From Cyanobacteria bacterium UBA1221 (GTDB lineage Bacteria; Cyanobacteriota; Vampirovibrionia; Gastranaerophilales; Gastranaerophilaceae): a DNA stretch of 18,109 nt. This document shows positions 12,725-18,109 of this stretch, in pieces (the stretch's first letter is position 1; each line of letters begins with the position of its first letter). The stretch is taken from positions 1 through 18,109 of the forward strand of contig DBXD01000078.1 of the NCBI GenBank assembly GCA_002309425.1, read 5' to 3'. The position numbers and the translations under genes were made by a program. The notes beneath the pieces are model-generated. The model did not search any database. It was not told the origin of the DNA and worked only from the letters and a program-made list of their open reading frames with translations.

Positions 12725-14197
12725 ATGAGAATAGATTCGGTTAAATTTAAAAACAGTTATTATCCCACCGTATATGCGGGACTTCTGTTAAAAGATGCGG
12801 CTTTCGGTAATTCCGGAGACCATTGCAAAAGTGATAATTCTAAACGGACGTTTTTTGTCAGCACATGTGATTTTTTGAAATCGCAAAATGTTCCGTTTAA
12901 AGGTTATTACGGAGATCCGCAGCCGCTCAAAAAACTTTTCTGGCATTGTGCGGGCAGAAATGAAGTGTATGAGGATAACTGGACTAATCAGCATCTTTAT
13001 ACCGTAAATAATTACAAGTGGGTGAATGCCTCTCCGTCTGACTTGCTAAAAAGAACCCCCGAACAGACAATTCAATCACTTTGTACCTTAACAAAGCCTA
13101 CCATGCAATATCCCGGAATCCCGCAATATATTCCGACACCAGATTATGGCGATAAGTGGGGAAGATATGCAAATTATATAGAAATAAATCCTCGATTAGT
13201 GGCTAAATATGATGGGGATAGCGTATCGGAAGGCCTACTGTCGGTTATGAAGCTGCTTTTGGCAATTCCTCCGGGTACGGGTAAAAGTGCAAATTGTATA
13301 ATATTATCTCAGTTATATCCTGCACTCGGGCAAGACGGAACTGTTTATGACGGGTCATTATATTGTGCAAATCTGCATGCAGGGATAAGCAAGAATTTAA
13401 CCTCTCCGGGTTTATTTGGTAAAATGGGTTCAGATGAGCAGGTAAAGGCTTTCAATGATTTTGCTCATTTACTGGGCTTTAAGACAGGTATAAGAATGCC
13501 GCTTTCAGCGGGGCAATTAAGAGTAAACGGGAATAATTTCGACTGGAAAACTCACGAAAAAGCCTATATTGATGCGTGTGTTTGGGCAGTAGAACTTGGT
13601 TTTGATTCAATATATTTTGACAGTGCAAAGCATATTATAGATAAAAACGGATATTTAGGTGTTGGGGAATTACCAAATGAAAAACAATTCGCATATATCC
13701 TTTATATGATAAGAAATAAAACCGGGCGGGATGATTTATCTTTTATAGGAGAAAAATGTAATGATGCTCAGGTATATAAAAGTATAGGTTTAACGGCGGG
13801 AACAGATTGGGGTAAGGCTGATAATATCAATAGTGTTAAGCATGAAGCGAATAAACAAATTCATAGTAGTGAATATGCGGCGGGTCCTGAGGTGTCAAAT
13901 GATAATGACTATGGTGAAATGTCTTATAGTCAAAGGCTAAACAGAATTAATTCATGCTTATGGGGCTTAGACGATAAAGGCTCAAAACTACCAAGTTATA
14001 TGCAGTTAGTGGATATTTTTCCGCTTTCGTATAATACAAATACCCATGACAGTATGCTCTGCTGTAAAAAATTAACTGGTTCCGATGCCTGGACTGACTG
14101 TGAACGGCACTGGGACGGTGTGTTTGATAAATCGTCTGAAAGTAGGCAGTACACTCAGTCAGTTTATCATCTTTTTGAAAATTCAATAAAATACTGA
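12725..14197 (+). CDS. Divergent alpha-amylase-family (GH13-like) protein with F-x-G tag
   Basis: From the ATG at 12725 the product is 490 residues. VPFKG at 56-60 fits the N-terminal tag of this genome's accessory proteins. A barrel-like order follows: GFKTGIRMPL (251-260), LGFDSIYFDSAKHI (291-304), LSFIGEKC (339-346) and SYNTNTHD (435-442). These resemble GH13 regions II (x-R-x-D-x-x-KH), III (Glu) and IV (NHD), giving Asp299, Glu343 and Asp442 as candidate catalytic residues. The invariant Arg two residues before the nucleophile is Tyr297 here, so activity is doubtful or altered. There is no signal peptide and no clear Shine-Dalgarno. An in-frame ATG at 12641 would add 28 hydrophobic residues but lies upstream of the predicted transcript start. 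Its stop is two bases from that of the convergent glycosyltransferase. Confidence 0.6.
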   Translation: MRIDSVKFKNSYYPTVYAGLLLKDAAFGNSGDHCKSDNSKRTFFVSTCDFLKSQNVPFKGYYGDPQPLKKLFWHCAGRNEVYEDNWTNQHLYTVNNYKWVNASPSDLLKRTPEQTIQSLCTLTKPTMQYPGIPQYIPTPDYGDKWGRYANYIEINPRLVAKYDGDSVSEGLLSVMKLLLAIPPGTGKSANCIILSQLYPALGQDGTVYDGSLYCANLHAGISKNLTSPGLFGKMGSDEQVKAFNDFAHLLGFKTGIRMPLSAGQLRVNGNNFDWKTHEKAYIDACVWAVELGFDSIYFDSAKHIIDKNGYLGVGELPNEKQFAYILYMIRNKTGRDDLSFIGEKCNDAQVYKSIGLTAGTDWGKADNINSVKHEANKQIHSSEYAAGPEVSNDNDYGEMSYSQRLNRINSCLWGLDDKGSKLPSYMQLVDIFPLSYNTNTHDSMLCCKKLTGSDAWTDCERHWDGVFDKSSESRQYTQSVYHLFENSIKY

Positions 14198-14199
14198 AT

Positions 14200-15279
14200 C
14201 TACATGTTATTTGAAGCGTAAAACAAATATTTGCCGAGTATTTTTATGAATTTTATGTCTTTGGAAAATTTAAAAGAAAATAAATCTCTTCTTATACGGC
14301 GTATTTTTAAATTAATACGTACTTTTTCAGGATTATTTTTTAAATTCATGTAAAAGTTTTTTTCTCTTTTAGATATTACAGAAGAGTTTTCTATAATATT
14401 TTCATCCATGGTTTTTAATAAGTCGTGAATTTTTGAATAACAATCTTTAAGGCTTGAGATTTTTCTCATCCCCAAGATAATTTTAATGTAATTAAGTTCT
14501 CTTTTATAGATGTTTTCGAGTATATAATGCTGATCAAAATTGTTTATTCTAAGCCATTTGTTTATTTCCAGAGAACGATTGATTGGTATCGAATAATCCG
14601 TAAGGTTGTCAGAGGGTTCTTCGTGTTCTACTGTCCAAAAATAGTGAGCCCTCGGACAATACGCTATTTTGTCTGCCATACACATTGTCTGAACCTGAAA
14701 CAGGTTATCCGTCCACCCGGAGCCGGGAACTTCAAGAAATTTTATTTTTGCGGATTTTAAAAATTCAAGTTTGTATAAGCAGCTCCATATACTCGGATGC
14801 TCCTGTAAAATAGTCGGACAATCTTCTATTGTAAAAGTTTTTGCTTGGCTTTTGAAGTGCTTGTTTAAATTTGCTTTTTTTGTTATGTATTTATCTTTGA
14901 TAAAGGTGTTTATAAAAAAGGATGATTTTGCAACATCTGCATCGTATTCTTCTGCAAGGTTAAACAAATCTTCATACATATTTTTGTCTGCATAATCATC
15001 AGGCTCAAATATTGCAATATACTTTCCTTTAGCCTTTGAAATGCCTTCGTTGCAGGCCTTACCATAGCCTTCGTTTTGTTTACGGATAACAATAATGCGA
15101 TTATCCATCTTGGCATATTCGTCTATTATTGCGGTGCTTTTATCTGTTGATCCGTCATCAACCAGTATGATTTCAATATTTTTTAAAGATTGCTCCACTA
15201 AACAATTAATTGCATGTCGTAGTTTTTTTTCGGTATTGTATATAGGAACGATTACGGAAACGTACGGCTGATTTGACAT
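14200..15279 (-). CDS. Family 2 (GT-A) glycosyltransferase
   Basis: The 359-residue product starts with the GT2 fold: VSVIVPIYNTEKKL, then EIILVDDGSTDKS (Asp41/Asp42), KQNEGYGKACNEGI and the metal/nucleotide-binding EPDD (92-95) in place of the common DxDD. No membrane segment is visible, so it is probably a cytoplasmic or peripheral enzyme. The C-terminus is strongly basic (KIRRIRRDLFSFKFSK), which could hold it to the membrane surface. It transfers a sugar from a nucleotide donor, probably to a lipid-linked glycan. Its ATG overlaps the stop of the ABC exporter gene (TAATG), the last step of the galE-exporter-GT operon. The sugar specificity cannot be read from the sequence. Confidence 0.9.
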   Translation of the reverse strand: MSNQPYVSVIVPIYNTEKKLRHAINCLVEQSLKNIEIILVDDGSTDKSTAIIDEYAKMDNRIIVIRKQNEGYGKACNEGISKAKGKYIAIFEPDDYADKNMYEDLFNLAEEYDADVAKSSFFINTFIKDKYITKKANLNKHFKSQAKTFTIEDCPTILQEHPSIWSCLYKLEFLKSAKIKFLEVPGSGWTDNLFQVQTMCMADKIAYCPRAHYFWTVEHEEPSDNLTDYSIPINRSLEINKWLRINNFDQHYILENIYKRELNYIKIILGMRKISSLKDCYSKIHDLLKTMDENIIENSSVISKREKNFYMNLKNNPEKVRINLKIRRIRRDLFSFKFSKDIKFIKILGKYLFYASNNM

Positions 15280-17093
15280 TATGCCGTAACCTCCTGCTTG
15301 TTTTGCGGTTCTATAGTTTCCTGTTTTCTGAATTGCATTTCGTATAGTGATTTATATATTCCGTTTTCTATCTGCAACAATTCCTCATGAGTCCCTTTTT
15401 CTGCAATTTCGCCCTGATTAATTACTGCAATATGGTTAGCATTGCGAATGGTTGATAACCTGTGTGCTATGACAAATACGGTCTTATTTTTCATGAGGTT
15501 ATCAATAGCCTTTTGTACAATTGCTTCAGCCTTGTTATCCAAGGCACTGGTTGCCTCATCCAATACAATAATGGGTGCATCTTTAAGAAATGCTCTGGCA
15601 ATGGCGACCCTCTGCTTTTGCCCGCCCGAAAGCAATATACCCCGCTCTCCTATTTCGGTATCCAAGCCGTTTGGTAATTCTTTAATAAAATCATCCAGAT
15701 ATGCCATTCTTACTGCATTTTGAATTTCTTCCTCTGTAGCGGATTCTTTTCCGAGAAGAATGTTATTTCTTATCGTTCCCGAGAACAAAAAATTATCCTG
15801 AAACACGACTGCGATTTTATTTCGTAAAGAAGTAAGAGTGAAGTCCCTTATATCAGTTCCGTTAATTGTTATAGAGCCGGACTTTATGTCATAAAATCTC
15901 GGTAAAAGGTTTACCAAAGTCGTTTTTCCTCCGCCGGAATTGCCGACCAGTGCAATAGTTTCACCCTTTTCTACTTTTAAATTTATGTGTTTTAGAACCG
16001 GGGTATTGGAGTTGTATTCAAAACAAACATCCTTAAATTCTATACTGTACTCTTCGCTGTCCGGAAGAATTATAGCTCCTTCTTTATCCTTAATATCCGG
16101 GGTAGTATCAAGCACCTCGAAAATCTTCTCTATTGCAAAGAATGAAAACTGTACCGCATTCAAATTGTTTCCGAGATTTTTAACTGGAGTATAGAGGAGT
16201 ATCAAGGCAGTAATAAAAGATACAAAATTCCCGCTGGTAATTTGGTTTGTCATAATCAGATGACTTCCGTAACCGATTGCCGCCGCAATACCGCATGATA
16301 CAATGATATGCATAGCCGGGGACAACCATTGTGTCTTTTGAACCATTTTGATTCTGAGGTTAAATATGTTTTTCAGTATCCAGCTGAATTTGTTTGTTTC
16401 TGATTCTGCCAAATTGTAGGAGGTAATTGTTTTGTTGCCCGCAAAAACCTCATTGTATTCCGTAATAATAGCTGCATCAGCGACTACGGTTTTGTTCATG
16501 ACTTCCTGTATTCTTTTCTGTATTTTTGCAACCGGGGCAAACGCACAACCCAGTACAACAACAGCGATAAGAGCAAGTTGCCATGAATTATAGAATAATA
16601 CTCCGACTAATGATATGGAAGAAAAAATTCTTTGTGTAAATATGCTCAAATTGTCCAATAGTCCTGAACAAGCCATATCCGCCTGATTGTTAAACTGAAA
16701 GACCACGTCCCCGGATTTCTTTTTATCAAAAAAGGATGTCGGGTATGTCAGCAGTTTTTTAAATAAATCAAATTTGAGTCCGTTTGTAATTCTGCCGCCT
16801 ACCCAAGTTGATAAGTATGCTGATAAATATTTCAGTCCTCCCTGAACGGAGGTAAAAATTACAATCCCAAGCGGGATATACCAGGGAGATTGTATTGATT
16901 TTTCAACCATTACCAAATCCATGTACGGTTTTAGAGCCAGGGCAATAACCGCATCGAGAGAACCTATGGGGATACAAATAAGCATTGAACATAATGCCCT
17001 GAACCATACCGGTTTCACATAGGGCCACATCCTTCTGTAATTTGTTATAAATCTCAGGTTATTAAATTTTTCAGCAAATCCCTTTATGTTCAC
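15279..17093 (-). CDS. MsbA-like ABC exporter (fused membrane and ATPase domains)
   Basis: The 604-residue product is a half-transporter. The N-terminal domain (about 25-320) has about six membrane segments; the ATPase domain has Walker A GNSGGGKT (384-391), Q-loop (VVFQDN), signature LSGGQ (488-492), Walker B IIVLDE (508-513) and the switch His544 in IAHRLS. Length and order match MsbA-type lipid exporters, which flip lipid A-core or other glycolipids as homodimers. Its place between galE and a glycosyltransferase supports a glycolipid cargo, but drug or peptide export is not excluded. The start is GTG at 17093, three bases after the galE stop, with AGGTGGAG nine bases upstream. Confidence 0.92.
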   Translation of the reverse strand: MNIKGFAEKFNNLRFITNYRRMWPYVKPVWFRALCSMLICIPIGSLDAVIALALKPYMDLVMVEKSIQSPWYIPLGIVIFTSVQGGLKYLSAYLSTWVGGRITNGLKFDLFKKLLTYPTSFFDKKKSGDVVFQFNNQADMACSGLLDNLSIFTQRIFSSISLVGVLFYNSWQLALIAVVVLGCAFAPVAKIQKRIQEVMNKTVVADAAIITEYNEVFAGNKTITSYNLAESETNKFSWILKNIFNLRIKMVQKTQWLSPAMHIIVSCGIAAAIGYGSHLIMTNQITSGNFVSFITALILLYTPVKNLGNNLNAVQFSFFAIEKIFEVLDTTPDIKDKEGAIILPDSEEYSIEFKDVCFEYNSNTPVLKHINLKVEKGETIALVGNSGGGKTTLVNLLPRFYDIKSGSITINGTDIRDFTLTSLRNKIAVVFQDNFLFSGTIRNNILLGKESATEEEIQNAVRMAYLDDFIKELPNGLDTEIGERGILLSGGQKQRVAIARAFLKDAPIIVLDEATSALDNKAEAIVQKAIDNLMKNKTVFVIAHRLSTIRNANHIAVINQGEIAEKGTHEELLQIENGIYKSLYEMQFRKQETIEPQNKQEVTA

Positions 17094-17096
17094 TGC

Positions 17097-18109
17097 CTAT
17101 ATCTCCACCTGAACTTTTTCTGATATTTTTTCTTGTAAAACTTTTTCCCAGCTATATGCATCAGCTATACTTTTGTTTAAATCATTTTTAGGAGTCCAGT
17201 TTAGTACGGATTTAGCTTTTTTATTGTCTGCAATAAGTATAGCGGGATCTCCGTCTCTTCTGTTTTCTACCTGAACAGGTATTGTTTTTCCTGTTACCTG
17301 TTCGCAGGATGAAAACACCTCTTTTACACTGTTGCCCTCGTTTGTTCCGAGATTAAAGACGTCGGTTTTCCCTCCGTTAAGAAGATATTTTAAAGCCAGA
17401 ATATGTGCATTTGCCAAATCTTCGATATTTATATAATCTCTTACGCAGGTTCCGTCTTTAGTTTCGTAATCATCTCCAAACATTTTAAAAACTTTCCCGT
17501 TGTCAAATGTAGATTTTAAAATATTCGGAATTAAATGGGTTTCGGGTTCATGCCATTCCCCGATTCTTGACTCGGAATCAGCGCCGGCTACATTGAAATA
17601 TCTGAGGCGGACACTTCTAAGACCGTATGCCGTATCATAGTCATCCATAATATTTTCTATCATTAGTTTTGTTTTACCGTATGTATTTATCGGCTTTTGC
17701 GGGTGCATTTCGTCAATGGGTACGTATTCCGGTTCTCCGTATGTTGAGGCGGTAGAAGAAAATACAATTTTACTTATTCCGTTATCCAGCATGGCTTTTA
17801 ATAAATTCAGAGTTCCATAAACATTGTTATAATAGTATTTTTGCGGGTTAGTTACGGATTCGCCTACCTGTGAGTATGCTGCAAAATGAAGGACTGCAGA
17901 AAATTTATATTTTTGAAAAACTCCCTCAATATCAGATATATTTTTTAAATCACCTTTTATAAAATCGGTAACCTTTCCTTTTGCTTGAATGTTTTGTAAA
18001 CTTTTAACTGTTTCAATATGTCCGATTTCGAGATTGTCAAATATTACAACGTCAAAACCTGCCTCAATAAGTGCTATAACATTATGGCTGGCGATATATC
18101 CGGCCCCCC
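17097..18109 (-). CDS. galE: UDP-glucose 4-epimerase GalE (5' end cut by the window)
   Basis: The reading frame is open to the window edge, where it begins GAGYIASHNV, the NAD-binding Gly motif. The true start codon lies only a few codons beyond position 18109. HFAAYSQVGESVTNP, SSTASTYGEP with the catalytic Ser/Thr region, and the YxxxK pair in NTYGKTK mark an extended SDR epimerase of GalE type. KDGTCVRDYINIEDLANAHI and FNLGTNEGNSVKEV are also typical. GalE interconverts UDP-glucose and UDP-galactose, supplying UDP-Gal for surface glycans. It is the first visible gene of an operon with the ABC exporter and GT2. The Met at 17792 is internal and not the start. Confidence 0.94.
   Translation of the reverse strand, partial: GAGYIASHNVIALIEAGFDVVIFDNLEIGHIETVKSLQNIQAKGKVTDFIKGDLKNISDIEGVFQKYKFSAVLHFAAYSQVGESVTNPQKYYYNNVYGTLNLLKAMLDNGISKIVFSSTASTYGEPEYVPIDEMHPQKPINTYGKTKLMIENIMDDYDTAYGLRSVRLRYFNVAGADSESRIGEWHEPETHLIPNILKSTFDNGKVFKMFGDDYETKDGTCVRDYINIEDLANAHILALKYLLNGGKTDVFNLGTNEGNSVKEVFSSCEQVTGKTIPVQVENRRDGDPAILIADNKKAKSVLNWTPKNDLNKSIADAYSWEKVLQEKISEKVQVEI
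17103..17110 (-). promoter_or_regulatory. Ribosome binding site for the GTG-initiated ABC exporter gene
   Basis: AGGTGGAG on the minus strand, inside the last codons of galE, lies nine bases before the GTG at 17093. It is close to the full anti-16S match and supports a GTG start with coupling to galE translation. Confidence 0.75.

Noticed and set aside
13265..13294. P-loop-like string IPPGTGKSAN in the GH13-like protein, suggesting an AAA ATPase
   Set aside because: The first Gly of the Walker A motif is Ile, and no Walker B, sensor or arginine finger follows in the right order. The surrounding sequence fits a barrel enzyme better.
1..18109. CRISPR array, rRNA genes, transposase or prophage genes
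   Set aside because: I saw no regularly spaced repeats, no rRNA sequence and no transposase, integrase or phage structural motifs in any frame inspected.

Overview
The window reads as chromosomal DNA from a low-GC bacterium with a Gram-negative-type envelope: it carries an MsbA-type exporter beside a glycosyltransferase and a sugar epimerase, plus MscS, RlmH, TsaE and TsaB. The style of the accessory proteins (many unclassified proteins with a short F-x-G/A tag near the N-terminus, a calpain-like protease, paralogous HNH proteins) resembles what I recall of gut Gastranaerophilales/Melainabacteria, the non-photosynthetic sister group of Cyanobacteria. That assignment is inference from memory, not a database result.

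Region 1 (1-600): a tRNA-Pro(UGG) with its promoter and terminator. The last 12 bases of the tRNA, its CCA end and the terminator are repeated 166 bp downstream in a 43-bp direct repeat, with a densely structured segment in between. A doubtful 65-codon ORF with no start signal follows. This looks like an integration or duplication scar at a tRNA 3' end.

Region 2 (600-4900): accessory genes. A small protein with an F-x-G tag; a minus-strand protein with an HNHP...SxxD metal-site signature (JAB/JAMM-like); a divergently placed calpain-like cysteine protease (Cys116, His296, with Asp313 where Asn is usual); a second small F-x-G protein; and a membrane-anchored TPR protein 42 bp downstream of tRNA-Gly(UCC).

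Region 3 (5050-6450): mscS and rlmH overlap by 11 bp and end at a bidirectional terminator.

Region 4 (6485-12460, minus strand): a gene series starting at a near-consensus promoter (12430-12458): PilZ protein, fold-type I PLP enzyme of the Orn/Lys/Arg decarboxylase superfamily, tsaE, tsaB (t6A tRNA modification), then two adjacent paralogous HNH-type proteins joined by a TAATG overlap, and a 98-residue protein that may have its own start signals. Upstream of the promoter lies an orphan minus-strand terminator and a structured 140-bp segment with a 12-codon mini-ORF, a candidate small RNA or leader.

Region 5 (12630-18109): a 490-residue protein that resembles a degenerate GH13 alpha-amylase-type barrel, converging with a 2-bp gap on a minus-strand surface-glycan operon galE (cut by the window edge) - msbA-like ABC exporter - GT2 glycosyltransferase. 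These three are tightly packed (3-bp gap, then TAATG overlap) and probably make and flip a surface glycolipid.

The most interesting feature across the window is the recurrent N-terminal F-x-G/A tag in five otherwise dissimilar accessory proteins. It is absent from the N-termini of the housekeeping genes.
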